Source of the DNA: Scalesia atractyloides
Lineage: Eukaryota > Streptophyta > Magnoliopsida > Asterales > Asteraceae
Reading direction: 5' to 3'
DNA: 64,000 nucleotides
Assembly (NCBI GenBank): GCA_947069175.1
Contig: CAMTDV010000003.1
Coordinates: forward strand, 45,785,606 to 45,849,605
The position numbers were made by a program, and so were the translations under genes. The notes under the pieces were generated by a model. It made no database searches. It was not told where the DNA came from and was given only the letters and a program-made list of their open reading frames with translations. Numbering within the stretch: the stretch's first letter is position 1; every line of letters begins with the position of its first letter. Positions 30,948-41,975 of this stretch are shown here, piece by piece.

Positions 30948-33741
30948 ACTAACTAATTTTAATCTAAACTAGACACGCTAAGTTTTAAATTTATTAAAAC
31001 AGACTCCCTAAAACCTAGTCCACACAACCGGCCTGTTACCGATCAATGCAGTATAGCTTAAGTAAGTCCGAGTATCGAACCACGAGACTCTACTAATTAC
31101 GTTTACTAGACTCAATTACCAATTACTTAACTAACTCGACTAATTTGTTTTGTTGTTTTAAGGGTTTTTTTAAAAAAACTACTGAATTTAACTCAAGGAT
31201 TAATTAAATTACACGAAGACACGAACTAAAACTAGATATGTGATCAGATGATGGGAAACACATTATCTAGGTCTAAATCCTACACATGCATGACATATTC
31301 TAACTGTTGTACCAACGAAAGAACATATGATATTCAACAGCCAAAACATGATCAAGTGATCAAGAAATAGACAGAAGCTTGAACCAGATTCTCCCGAAAG
31401 ATACTGAATCTTGAACACATAAATCAAAGCATCTGTTGAAAATTAGCAAACATCTGATCAAAGCCTTGGAACCGCTGTTCAAGAAGAAACAAGGTCTGTT
31501 AAAGGCTAAAGTCTGTTGAAGCCAAAGGTCTGATGAAGAAGACCAGACATCTGTCTGGCCAAACAGATGTATGGATCAAAGCAACAGAGGATAGTCCAAA
31601 CATAGGTTTCGTAATGTAACAGTACTTGTTTTTATATCAGCGTTTAACATAGTTAGATCAGATGTTAGATTTGCATAAATGTTTGCAACATCTGTGGAAT
31701 CTTATTTGTTAGGAATGTTAGATGTCACTATCAAGATTTTGTTAGCAAATAACAAACAGAGCTTTCGTACTTAGTATAAATAGATCTCACCTATACAGAT
31801 CTATTTATCACTACACATCAACTTCTCTTTTATTCGAACAGTTTTTTTATAGTTAGTAGTCGGAGGGTGGAATCTATAGAATCAATCCTTTGTAAAGCAT
31901 TTGAATCAATGGAAAACAATTTTTGATGATGACTTCTCGTTTGTGATTACTTTTCTTTATAGCAATACAAAATTTTTTTAGCTTAATTGTTAGTTTTTCA
32001 CAAACCTTGTAAAACTCAGACTTAACACTAACGGTTTTGGAACTAATGTGAAAACTAGGATATTAAGATGCTAAGCTCACAGAGTAACTGAGGAGGACAC
32101 TCAACCCTTCTTGAGAAGGCACCTACGGAAACCTAATGAGCTGTTGAACTACCGGTTTATGGGACTCCCTCACAGGCTATCCTAGTGTGATAATAAAAAA
32201 CAAGAACCCTTAAGCACTCTACCTCACAACGTGAAAGTCTAAAGAAATAAAGGTTTATGATATAACTCAGCTAGCAGATAGAGACTGTGAATTGGGGTGA
32301 TCTTCTCATAAAGAATCTAACCTAGAAACCTAATCACTCAAGACTAACCAACAACCTCTCACCTCTCAGCTTTCGAGATTGGTAGAACACTTAATCCTAA
32401 TCACTAGCCGCTAACATATAGTCCATGACTTAAATAGCATTCATGCATGGAAGACATCCACAAAAACGCAAGTGAAACATATGATAAAGACTTAAAAGAA
32501 GATTAAGTACGCGCATACATTAAATCATTGAAACCAAAGTTAACTACTTTATTAATCCAATCCACATAATCAGTCCAAAACCAAAAGAATAATAATCAAA
32601 CAAGTGTAATCATCATATGACCTAGGTGGTTATAATAAAACTAGCCTAACATTGTCATGAAATCAAGAACAACCCAAATGATGAAAACCCTTCACTCCTA
32701 TTCCTTATAGTCCTCAACTTTTAATGTCTTGATCTCTAAAATCACCTTCTCTTGGCTGTCAATTCGTCTAGGTTTGAAAAAGTTATGATTTTTATGATAT
32801 AAATTCATATTTATAACTTCCATAATAAAACCCATACCCTAATCTGCTTATTCGCGTAATTCAACCCTATCGCGTCACCCGGCGAGGATCATTCTTATAC
32901 TTGCACGACGCAGGCATGTTATTTGACTGGAATCCTAACTTCAGCCTGTCGCGTCATGTGGAGAGCCCCTCTTTTCCTTGTGAAGCGACGTGACAAGGAA
33001 TATTTCCTCGTTTCTCATGCCATTGATTCGTCGTTTCACATATGACTCGTCCGGAGGCTCGATGTCTTCTGAATTAACTCATATTAAGCTCTTTTCACCT
33101 CCAGAACCCTGCAAAAGACAATAGACTCGATAATATACAAAACCAAAGATAAAACTACACAAAAAACTCGAAATATAATACAAACTATACAAGGAAATAG
33201 ATGTAATTTACATTACGTAAAATATCCACACACTAACTCTTTTTCTGTCCCTTAAAAAGACTTATGCATATGGAATCATAATTAGGTTCACATCTAGTCT
33301 CAAAATCTAGGTTATTTGATTAAAAATTTACTAATATATTAATTGCGATTGCAGTATACAGTCCACTTAAACCCAACACAAGTTTCTAAGCCCTTATCAT
33401 GTTTATTTAGTTCAAGAGCGGTCAGTCAACCTAGGGTCTCACACTAAAAGTCACAGTTCCACCTAATCCTACCTCAAGCTTATGAAACAAAAGAAACAAT
33501 CAATTGACTATTTCCTAACCGTTTATATCAAAATCAAAATAATTTAACATCAAGATTTCTTCCTTTTTTTTCACATGAGCCCTAGACATATTTATACCTA
33601 ACCCAAAGGTTGTCCAAATAAGTGTCACCATCCCCAGTAACGACAACATCAGCTTTGGTAATTTATCATTTTTCCTAACTTAACCTAGAGGGATTCTCTA
33701 TCACACTCACTCGTAGCGGAAGCGCGAGGTGTGATTAGAGC
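30948..33741 (-). other. Non-coding DNA, probably minus-strand Athila-like non-autonomous element
   Basis: No gene in 2.8 kb. On the minus strand, TGTCGTTACTGGGGA (about 33630-33645) resembles a decayed Athila tRNA-Asp PBS and is followed by GGTGACACTTATTTGGACAA, typical just downstream of such a site. At 31030-31110 the minus strand reads GTGGTTCGATACTCGGACTT, reminiscent of the R/U5 end of such LTRs. A possible LTR-type promoter lies at 31780 (TATAAATAG on plus), inside a stretch full of CATCTGTT words (31430-31600). Assignments are tentative. Confidence 0.35.
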
Positions 33742-33746
33742 GGTAA
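33742..33746. repeat. Left target-site duplication of COPIA-2 (GGTAA)
   Basis: GGTAA precedes the LTR and recurs at 53533-53537 after the right LTR. Confidence 0.88.
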
Positions 33747-34244
33747 TGTTGGTACATAATGTATAATTGCCTACGTCTAGGATATGTCAGTTGTGTAAAC
33801 ATGGCTTAGAAAATGTCATATAATTTATGTATTGTAGTGGCTCATGCAAGTGATAAGGGCTTAGAATGTCATGTTTATATATATTTGGTATGACACTACG
33901 AGTGACCATAATGCCTCGTACGAGTGACATCTTGTCACTCGTACGAGGCACCACTCGCACGAGCCTACCTACCTACACTCACTCACTCCTTGTGCGAGCC
34001 ATGTTGGCCTATAAATAGTGGAGCTTGAGTGTTGTGTTGTGTAGCAGTTGGTGTGTGACTACGGTGAAGCCCTATCCAGTTGTTTACTCGTCTGTAACCT
34101 TCATAATAATTAATACGAATCAAAGGCGTTTAAGCAGCATATCTTCTTATTTGTTTGTCCAACTCGCTAAAAATGAATTCCGCCTCTGTTAGCTGAGTCA
34201 AATCGGTCCGGTGCTCATAAGAGGAGAGCCGATCCCCTCTCACA
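33747..34244 (+). repeat. COPIA-2 5' LTR
   Basis: TGTTGGTACATAATG...CTCTCACA, 498 bp, with TCGTACGAG copies at about 33916-33950 and TATAAATAG at 34010-34018. Confidence 0.9.
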
Positions 34245-34898
34245 AGAGCCTTGAGGCCTGATTTGAAGACAAACAGTAAGTTTCAGCAGACAACCAACAC
34301 ATTCAACAGTTGCAGATCTAGATCCAACCATTGGAGTTTTTCTACATCTACTCTTTCTAATACAGATCTCAAATCTAGACGAATTCATGGACGAATTGGA
34401 CTAGGATTTTAGTATCACACGTTAAAATCAACTCTAAATAATCCCTGAAACTTTTAGATCTAAAATCAAACTAAATCATGTCGAAAATTGTAAAAATCAT
34501 CCGTTTGGTGACCTGAGATGACTAGTACGAGTAGAGAGACAACAAGTACGCACAACCATCCGTACGAGTTAATCATTCTTACGAGCGAGTAAAACAAGTT
34601 TTTTAAAATTTACATGTTTTTTAAAACTGTCACTCGTACGAGTAAGTGATTTGCACGAAAAACTCACTCGCACGAAACACACTCTCTTTTGCACGAGCAT
34701 CTTGCTCGCACGAACCACTGATTCGCACGAGTATCTTGTTCGCACGAACCATCTGATTCGCACGAACCATCTGATTCGCACGAGTATCAGGTCATTCGCA
34801 CGAAGGACATTTTGATAAGTCTTTTCTCAAATTTCGTATTTTTGTCAATCTAATCTGTGTTTTCGAAAGTTTGTGTTTCTAAAAATTGTGCAGATATA
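34245..34898 (+). other. COPIA-2 leader: deleted PBS and Sirevirus motif cluster
   Basis: After the LTR end the sequence reads AGAGCCTTGAGG where COPIA-1 has AGTGGTATCAGAGCTTTGAG, so about nine PBS bases are missing. From 34527 to 34802 the leader repeats TCGTACGAG and the related TTCGCACGA(A/G) about 15 times, including a short tandem (GAACCATCTGATTCGCAC twice). Confidence 0.75.
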
Positions 34899-35149
34899 AT
34901 GGAAAAAGAATTCTACAACGCGTTAGCTACTTCAGCTGTTACAACTACCGCAGAGCTGAACATAAATCTCGAAAACGAAATGGGCACAATGACAAAGCCT
35001 CCAAAGCTTATGAATCTTGAAGACTATGATAGCTGGAGTGAAAGATTCATGAACTGGGTTCAAGCTAGTCACTTCACCTGCTGGTTTGCTATTGAATCGA
35101 AATATCAACCTCCGATTGGAAAGACTAGTCTAGAAAAAACGTTAGCTCA
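34899..35149 (+). pseudogene. gag: COPIA-2 gag, N-terminal part (before GYPSY-2)
   Basis: ATG at 34899 opens MEKEFYNALATSAVTTTAEL, followed by TKPPKLMNLEDYDSWSERFM, closely matching COPIA-1. It has an extra SHFTCWFA segment that COPIA-1 lacks. The frame is open up to the GYPSY-2 insertion, where it is cut in mid-codon context at GCTCA (35145-35149); the rest continues at 44488. Confidence 0.88.
35145..35149. repeat. Left target-site duplication of GYPSY-2 (GCTCA)
   Basis: GCTCA before the LTR start TGTCACACC, repeated at 44483-44487. Both copies lie within COPIA-2 gag. Confidence 0.88.
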
Positions 35150-36659
35150 TGTCACACCCCAACCGATGGCGGAAACATCAGAGTGAGACGAACTAGATTG
35201 CTCAAGAAATCATAACACTATTTGTGACAATATTTAATTAAACAACTCATTTCATTTCAAAATATCAAATTGTCAAATTACAAAATTCTTCAAATACAAA
35301 GTAAGAACAACGAAATAAGTTCAACAAAAACATAATGATTAACTTATCATTCTAAGCATGTTTCTATGCCGATCCTACTAAGTTTCATCATACCAACTTC
35401 ATCAACCTGCAATATGTTAAAAAGTATAGTTCAATAACAAGGTATTGCCGAGTACACAAGTTTGATATCATAGGATAAGTATTAAAACCGTTTAAACAAA
35501 TCCACATGAATAGCTAGCATACGAGATAAATGTAAAGAAAGCATGTGAACTACAAGTCAATCCTCTAGTGTTTCGTGTAAAACTTAACATTGACCACAAG
35601 AATACGGGCAGTGCGTTATTCCTATAGCGCTATACATGTTAAGGGAGGCTTGATCGAAGTTAATGACATTTAGATCACATAAGAATATACAAAGTAACAA
35701 TTCAAGTAGCACATAACTAAAGTATGTTGTATGGATTGTTTGTGTGTATTTATAGAATAAAAGTGTGATTTAGTGTAGTTTGCTAAATTAACATGTTGCA
35801 CCCAAATAGTGTAAAACATAAAAAGGGGGTGGAGTGTACTCACGGTTTTGCAAAGTAAATTCCGTGAAAGCGTTAGGTTTGATTAGGGGGATGAACACCA
35901 AGTTATCCTACACAAGGAAATCTAGGTTTGTGAGTTTTAGATTTACGATGGAGTTTGTCAATTTTAGGAATTTAAAGCATGCAAAAAAATTATGTATAGA
36001 CAAAAGTATTTATCTAGACGTTAACGCTCGTTTTTGACACTATAAGCCCCGAAGGGTGTTTGTGTTTTTATGGGTCATGCTCAATAGAATCGTAATGATG
36101 GTTAGGTCTAAGATAAAATAACCTAATACTAGGACAAGTAACCATATGGTCATTGTCAAAGGTTCGGTTATATTAATACATATATAGTTTACATATAATA
36201 TTACTAATTCATTATAGGGTTCATGTAATTCAAAGATTTCATACAAGTCATATAAGTCATGCATGGAGGTAGGAGGATAACCGTCCTAAACCTCTTTCTT
36301 AAGATTCACGATACACAAGATTGTCACAAGGACAATCCGGATGGTCAAGAATATAGGAATCATCAAGTGAGGGGTGGATTGAAAACTTGGATGGCCAAGG
36401 CCTCCATGTAATCACACCTACACCAACACAAGCTTGTAAGCTTGGATGGCTCAACACTTGTGGGTTTGAAACCCTATTAAAAACCACAAGTTTAGAGTCA
36501 TGTTATGCCTCTTGATTGTGTATGAACAAGTCTAGCTAACACACTAACCATGAACTTGGTTAGAGGCATAAGTAGCATATAGTTGTTATAATTAAAAACA
36601 AGTTCAAAAAAGTTTTATAAGTTTAAATTCCAAAACAGAAAGTTTGGGCCCAAAAATGG
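35150..36659 (-). repeat. GYPSY-2 3' LTR, truncated
   Basis: Collinear with 41976-43492 of the 5' LTR. Homology stops at CCCAAAAATGG (36649-36659). The part matching 43493-44482 (about 990 bp, including U3 start and promoter) is absent together with the polypurine tract and the end of pol. Confidence 0.85.
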
Positions 36660-37799
36660 AACTTGGAGTCCTTCTCTAGTGAGACACTTCTTTAAGTTTG
36701 AGACGTGGAAGGTAGTATGAAAGTTGTTGAGCTCTTGCGGTAGGTCTAGTCGGTAGGCTACCTTGCCAATCCTTTCGAGAATCTTGAAAGGATCCACGTA
36801 GCGAGTAGCGAGCTTTCCCTTTTTCCCGAAACAAACCACACCCTTCCAAGGGGATACCTTGAGAAGTACGAAGTCACCAACGTTGAATTCTAAAGGCTTG
36901 CGTCTTTTATCTGCATAGCTCTTTTGTCGGCTTCTAGTTTTCAGCAAGTTGTCCTGAATTTGTAAAATCTTGTCCGTCGTCTGTTGTATAAGATCGGGAC
37001 TGGTGATTTGAGCTTCCTCGATCTTGTGCCAACAAATAGGCGAGCAGCACTTGCGTCCATACAATGCCTCGAAAGGTGCCATTTGAATACTAGCGTGGTG
37101 ACTGTTATTGTACGAGAATTCGACCAAAGGCAAGTGCATGTCCCAGTTGCCACCAAAATCATTTACGCAAGAACGAAGCATGTCCTCTAGGGTTTGGATA
37201 GTACGCTCGGTTTGACCGTCAGACTAAGGATGGAATGCAGTACTGAGATTGAGTTTAGTACCAAGCGCCTTTTGAAATGTTTACCAAAGACGAGAAGTGA
37301 AACGACCATCACAGTCCGAGATAATGTCAATTAGGACACCGTGACGACAGATGACTTCATCCGTGTAGATACGAGCCAATTTTTCGACTCGGTAGTCTTC
37401 ATATATGGGGAGGAAATGAGCAGACTTGGTCAGACGGTCGATGATTACCCATATACTATCATGACCAAACGATGTACGAGGGAGTTTGGTTATGAAATCC
37501 ATGGCAATACTCTCCCATTTCCAAACAGGAATTTCCGGTTGTTCGAGTAAGCCAGAGGGTCGTTGATGTTCGGCCTTTACCTTGGAGCAAGTAAGGCACT
37601 TCAAAACGTAATAGGCGATATCTTTATTCATAACGGGCCACCAGTACGATGCTCGGAGGTCGTGATACATCTTATTGGCGCCAGGATGAATAGAATACCG
37701 AGACTTATGAGCTTCGCTCATCAAGAGGTCATGAAGATTATCACGGTTTGGAATCCAAATACGGTCAAGATAGCACATGATGCCATTGGGTTTGGTCAC
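36660..37799 (-). pseudogene. pol: GYPSY-2 integrase, C-terminus deleted
   Basis: Would insert the DNA copy. Starting from the right: zinc-binding HHCC region (SIHPGANKMYHDLRASYWWP, then CLTCSKVK), catalytic core with WESIAMDFI, IISDCDGRF and SDGQTERTIQ (D, D, E all present), and ALYGRKC. Next come a GPY/F-like module (DPFKILERIGKVAYRLDLP) and FHVSNLKKCL. A stop interrupts the core between 37281 and 37182. After EGLQVP the frame runs straight into LTR sequence and stops at 36615, so the C-terminal tail, where chromoviruses carry a chromodomain, is missing. Confidence 0.88.
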
Positions 37800-37802
37800 G
37801 AG

Positions 37803-38231
37803 TTAGTTTTCAGTACCACCCTTCAACTCATTATCGAGGTTACCCTCATTAATGGTCGAGTACTGTGCCTCACGAATCATCTCTTGAAGCTTTCCCAAGG
37901 TTTGGTAGCAACGTACACTCTTAACATGAGTTTTCCGACTAAGGGCGTCAGCCACAACATTCGCTTTACCGGGGTGGTAGCGGATATCGCAGTCGTAGTC
38001 GTTTAGTAATTCCACCCAATGACGCTGACGCATGTTGAGTTCTTTTTGATTAATGATGTGCTGGAGGCTCTTTTGGTCGGTGAAGACCGTACACTTTGTA
38101 CCATAAAGGTAGTGTCGCCATATCTTTAATGCAAAAACAACTGCACCAAGTTCAAGGTCGTGCGTAGTATAATTCTTCTCATGGATTTTGAGCTGTCGTG
38201 ACGCGTAAGCGATAACCTTGTCTCGCAGCAT
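37803..38231 (-). pseudogene. pol: GYPSY-2 RNase H domain
   Basis: Open stretch with VIAYASRQLK, YTTHDLELGAVVFALKIWRH, TVFTDQKSLQHI and KANVVADALSRK, the usual Ty3 RNase H blocks with the acidic active-site residues in place. A stop ends the frame after TEN, separating it from integrase, and a frameshift near 38300 separates it from RT. Confidence 0.88.
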
Positions 38232-38302
38232 AAGAACACAACCAAGTCCTTGTCTTCAGGCATTGCAATACATGACAAAGTCGTCGGTACCATCGGGAAG
38301 GG

Positions 38303-39090
38303 TTAGGATAGGAGCATTGCAAAGTATGTCCTTGAGTGTTTGAAAAGACTCCTCTTGTTCGGAACCCCAAAAAAAGGTTTTTTCTTTTGAGTCAAGGAAG
38401 TGAGAGGTACAGCGATTTTTGAAAAATTTGAGATAAAACGATGGTAATAACCGGCTAAGCCGAGAAACAAACGGATTTCAGATGGAGTCTTAGGGGCAAT
38501 CCAATTTTTCACTGCCTCGATTTTTGTGTGGTCGACGTGAATACCAAGTTCATTGACGACATGACCAAGAAATTGAACCTCTTTTAACAAAAATTCACAC
38601 TTGGAGAACTTGGCAGAGACGTTGAGTACGCAAAAGCTAAAGGATAAGACGCAAGTGTCGTCATGCTCTTCTCGCGTCTTGGAATAGATTAGGATATCGT
38701 TAATGAAGACGATCACGAATCGGTCGAGATAGGGCTTACACATGCGATTCAACAAATCCATAAACACGGCGGGTGCGTCGGTCAAACCAAATGGCATGAC
38801 CATGAACTCATAGTGCCCATAACGTGTGCGAAATGCGGTTTTGGGTATATCTTCTTCGAGAACTCGAAGTTGATGATAACCAGAATGAAGGTCGATTTTT
38901 GAGAAACAAGTCGCGTCTTGAAGTTGATAAAAAATGTCATCGATGTGAGGAAGAGGGTATCGGTTCTTGACTGTAAGCTTGTTGAGCTCACGATAGTCAA
39001 TGCACATGTGAAAGGATCCGTCTTTCTTTTTGACGAACAGAACGGGTGCGCCCCAAGGAGATGTGCTAGGACATATGAAGCCTTTATCAA
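38303..39090 (-). pseudogene. pol: GYPSY-2 reverse transcriptase, active site changed
   Basis: RT blocks in order: CIDYRELNKLTVKNRYPLP, ATCFSKIDLHSGYHQLRV, KTAFRTRYGHYEFMVMPFGL, the catalytic segment FVIVFINDILIY, EVQFLGHVVNELGIHVD, and FLGLAGYYHRFISNFSKIAVPL. The first catalytic Asp of the usual IDD is Asn (FIND), which should abolish polymerisation. The region around HDDTCVLSFSFCVLN is scrambled by a local frameshift. The fingers N-terminal to CIDY are split by frameshift near 39010. Confidence 0.9.
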
Positions 39091-39151
39091 GGAGCTCTTA
39101 AAGTTGGCTAGACAGCTCTTGCATCTTTGAGGGTGCTAGACGATAGGGGGA

Positions 39152-39740
39152 TTAGGCGACCGGAGTTGCACCAGGGATGAGGTTGATGCGAAAGTCAACA
39201 GAACGAGCAGGAGGAGGACCAAGAAGGTCCTCAGGGAAGACGTCAGAGAAATCGCGCCCAACGGGGACTTCACTCACGCTTGGACCCTTATCCTTCTTTT
39301 CCACAATGTGGGCAACAAAGGCAAAGTATTCCTTACGCAAGCACTTGTTCGCTTGAATACAAGACATAAGCTTGAGACCTTTGGAAGGTTCCTCGCCATA
39401 GACGTGTAAGGAGTCATTATTGGGAAGGGGAAGGCGGATGTATTTTTTCGAACAAACAACTCCGGCACGGACTCGCCTAAGCCAATTCATGCCTACTATG
39501 ATATCGAAGCTACCCATTTGCATGGGTATGAGGCAATAGAAAACATATGATTGTTGAGATTTAATGAAAAATTAGAAAGAACAGAATCAACGGTAATGGA
39601 TTTTCCGTCAGCGACTTCGACTTCGAATGATTTAGGCAGCTTGGAATGACAACACATAAGCAAAGGTTCGAATTCAACAGATACAAAACTTTTATCCGCC
39701 CCAGTATAAAAAAAGACGTAAACATGATTAACAAGGAACG
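39152..39740 (-). pseudogene. pol: GYPSY-2 protease, catalytic Asp lost
   Basis: Retropepsin-like domain. The active-site segment reads FYTGADKSFVS: the Asp of D-T/S-G is Tyr (codon at 39706-39708). Downstream MGSFDIIVGMNWL, then the linker to RT (DFSDVFPEDLLGPPPARSVDF, INLIPGATPVA). Compare GYPSY-3 at 62564, where the same block has an intact Asp. A stop or frame change lies near 39524. Confidence 0.85.
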
Positions 39741-39816
39741 TACCCGATATGAAATAATTTGAATTTTGAGCTTGTGCGGCTGTGATGACGAAGGCTAGGC
39801 CGCGAGCTTGCTGCTG

Positions 39817-41043
39817 CTACTGGTTGTCGTTGCTGTTGTTGTTAGACTGCGGGCAGTTGTTGGCGAAATGGTTTGGGTCTTTGCATCTGAAGCAGGCACG
39901 AGCAGCGGTTGCAAGAGGTCGGTTTTGGTTAGCGGCAGGGTTTTGAGGTGCGGTTATGGCTCGGGCTTGGTTGATGGGCGCTTGTGGAACATTAAGGCAC
40001 TGTTGGGCGAAATGCCCATACCTATTGCAGATAGTGCATAGGCGGAAAGGGCAGTAACCGGATGGTGGAAAGGACATGTGTGCACTTGGGATGTGGCTCG
40101 GTTGTATGTTTTCTTGATGGGTTCGGGTGCGGCTAAAGCAGCTGTTGAGGGTTTGGCGGAGTGACTACCGCGCAGCTCTGGCTTGAAGCCTTCCGCTTCT
40201 TGCCTTTGGTGTTGTTTCTTGGGGGTTTGGGTGAGGTAGGCTCGGTGAGGGCTTCAGTGGTCGCTTGGTGGGCTTTCCTTAGTGGAGACTTGGCGGCTTC
40301 ACGAAGGACATGGCTATTGTTCAATCGAGTAGCCAAACGAAAAGCTTCCTCGAGGGTCTTGGGTGAGGTAGTATCAACCAGGTCTGCGCGGTGAGGAGGG
40401 AGGCAATGTATGTATTTAACAACGGTCTTTTCGGCCGTGTCGACTTGGCTTGGGCACATCGTACCCAACTGCTTAAAACGGGCCGTGAGGCCAGCGTTGT
40501 CATTCCCCACCTGCTTGAGGTTCCAAAACTCATTTTCGAGTCATTGGCGTTCGTGGGGAGGGCAGAATTCACTTTCCATCAGCTTCTTAAACTTGGTCCA
40601 AGGGATGGCGTGAGCGGCTTCGTTACCACAAGCGTTACGCTCGAAAGTCCACCAATCAAGAGCCCTTGATCGTAACAACCCCGTAGCGTTCATGGTACGC
40701 AGGTGGTCAGGACAACCACTTTGAATAAAAGTGACCTCAATGGCGTCGAACCATTGTAGTAACTTGGTGGCATCCCCTTCGCCGGTGAAAGGTAAGGGAT
40801 TGCAAGAACACAATTGCTTGTGGGTGAAGGTGGTTCGACCTTGGAGTCGATGGAGGTGTGAGGTGATTCGGCATTGGGTGGAGGTTGGATCTTGCTGACG
40901 ATTTCGGGTATGGCCTTGGCCATATGCTCAGCCATTTGTTTGGCCATGAACTTCATGCAATCCTTCTTGGGCATGGAATCAGATTGGGTCTTTAACTTGG
41001 ACTTGGTTTTCCTCTTACCCATAAAGCTTTGAGAGAAAGACAT
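39817..41043 (-). pseudogene. gag: GYPSY-2 gag with two zinc knuckles, frameshifted
   Basis: Start ATG at 41043 (MSFSQSFMGKRKTKSK), a coiled-coil-like KFMAKQMAEHMAKAIPEI, then after a frame change the capsid-type segment (PFTGEGDATKLLQWFDAIEV, RALDWWTFERNA, WTKFKKLMESEF), another frame with AFRLATRLNNSHVLREAA, and finally two CCHC knuckles, CTICNRYGHFAQQC and CFRCKDPNHFANNC (39817-40077). At least three frameshifts separate these pieces. Confidence 0.85.
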
Positions 41044-41959
41044 CTATAGGATTCGACAATAGAAGATAGCATAAGTATCGTGTAACACGTATGAATTCAC
41101 ATAGATAGCATACGCATATAAGCATTTAAAAGCATAAACATGTATGAATTGCATAAGGAGTATAAATTTAGTTGGTTCACGAGGATTATCATTATTGTTT
41201 TTGGTTACGAAAGATGTGCGAGTTGTGCATCAGGATAGAAATAAATAAGGTATCAAGTATTAAAACACATGATAATCGAGATACATAACAGACAGGCTCA
41301 ATAAAACATTGGAGTGTTTGGGTTGAGAAACGTCGACTATTCCAAAGTGAATCGAGATCCTTTCAAATTAGAGAAACGTGCTATAGGTAAAGTGCTCTCG
41401 TCGAGAAGCGATTAACGACACTTTACCCTTCCAGTTACTACACATCTCTAACCGATCGTAAAATCGAAACTTTGGCGAGATTGAAAATCAAGGAATGGGA
41501 CTAGTTGACAAGGTGCGGGTTTCACCCCTAACTTGACAACATCATACCCTAAGCGTGGTTGGTACTTACCAAACAAGGAGCGTTTTCCGACTCGTTGGTA
41601 AGGGTCCACTAGAATATGAAGAAATTTCCATTAAGATGTGGATTTCACTCCTAACTTGATGGTGTAATTTCGTGTAAAATCGAATTACGCGGATTGAGAG
41701 TGATCACCAAAGTGCGGGTTTCACCCCTATTTTGGTGAGATCGCCTCGTTTATAGTTTGAGTGTCTTCAAGTCTCCAAGTGTGTAAATTGTGTAAGTGTC
41801 TTAGGAAAAACACATTGCATATATATTAAGAAAAAAGAAATAGGAAGGAGCAAATAGGAAGAATTAACATTTTAATCATGAAGCAAGAAGGGTCAAGTTG
41901 GTCACTTAAACTATAGACTAGGTCGAACATGGCAATTCTACCTAATTCCCTATAGTTAT
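41044..41959 (-). other. GYPSY-2 untranslated leader
   Basis: Non-coding, between PBS and gag; aligns with the GYPSY-1 leader and holds the hairpin array at 41386-41738. Confidence 0.75.
41386..41738 (-). promoter_or_regulatory. Five-hairpin array in the GYPSY-2 leader
   Basis: Inverted repeats at 41386-41427 (GGTAAAGTG/CACTTTACC), 41505-41539, 41565-41602, 41628-41662 (partly decayed) and 41704-41738, in the same order and spacing as GYPSY-1. In the first, an A-T pair of GYPSY-1 is a G-C pair here on both arms. In the third, one change gives a G-U wobble when read as sense RNA. Confidence 0.65.
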
Positions 41960-41972
41960 GGCTCTGATTCCA
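41960..41972 (-). promoter_or_regulatory. GYPSY-2 primer binding site
   Basis: In sense TGGAATCAGAGCC, one mismatch from the initiator tRNA-Met site present in GYPSY-1, three bases after the 5' LTR. Confidence 0.88.
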
Positions 41973-41975
41973 ATC

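Noticed and set aside
31430..31990. Solo copia LTR
   Set aside because: TGTTGAAAATTAG and a TATA box look LTR-like, but no TG...CA end or target duplication could be fixed.
34569..34781. Arg-rich minus frame with repeats
   Set aside because: Product of the TCGCACGA/TCGTACGAG repeat cluster in the COPIA-2 leader.
37563..38006. 147-codon plus-strand open frame
   Set aside because: Lies antisense to GYPSY-2 integrase/RNase H, whose minus-strand motifs are clear; no own similarity.
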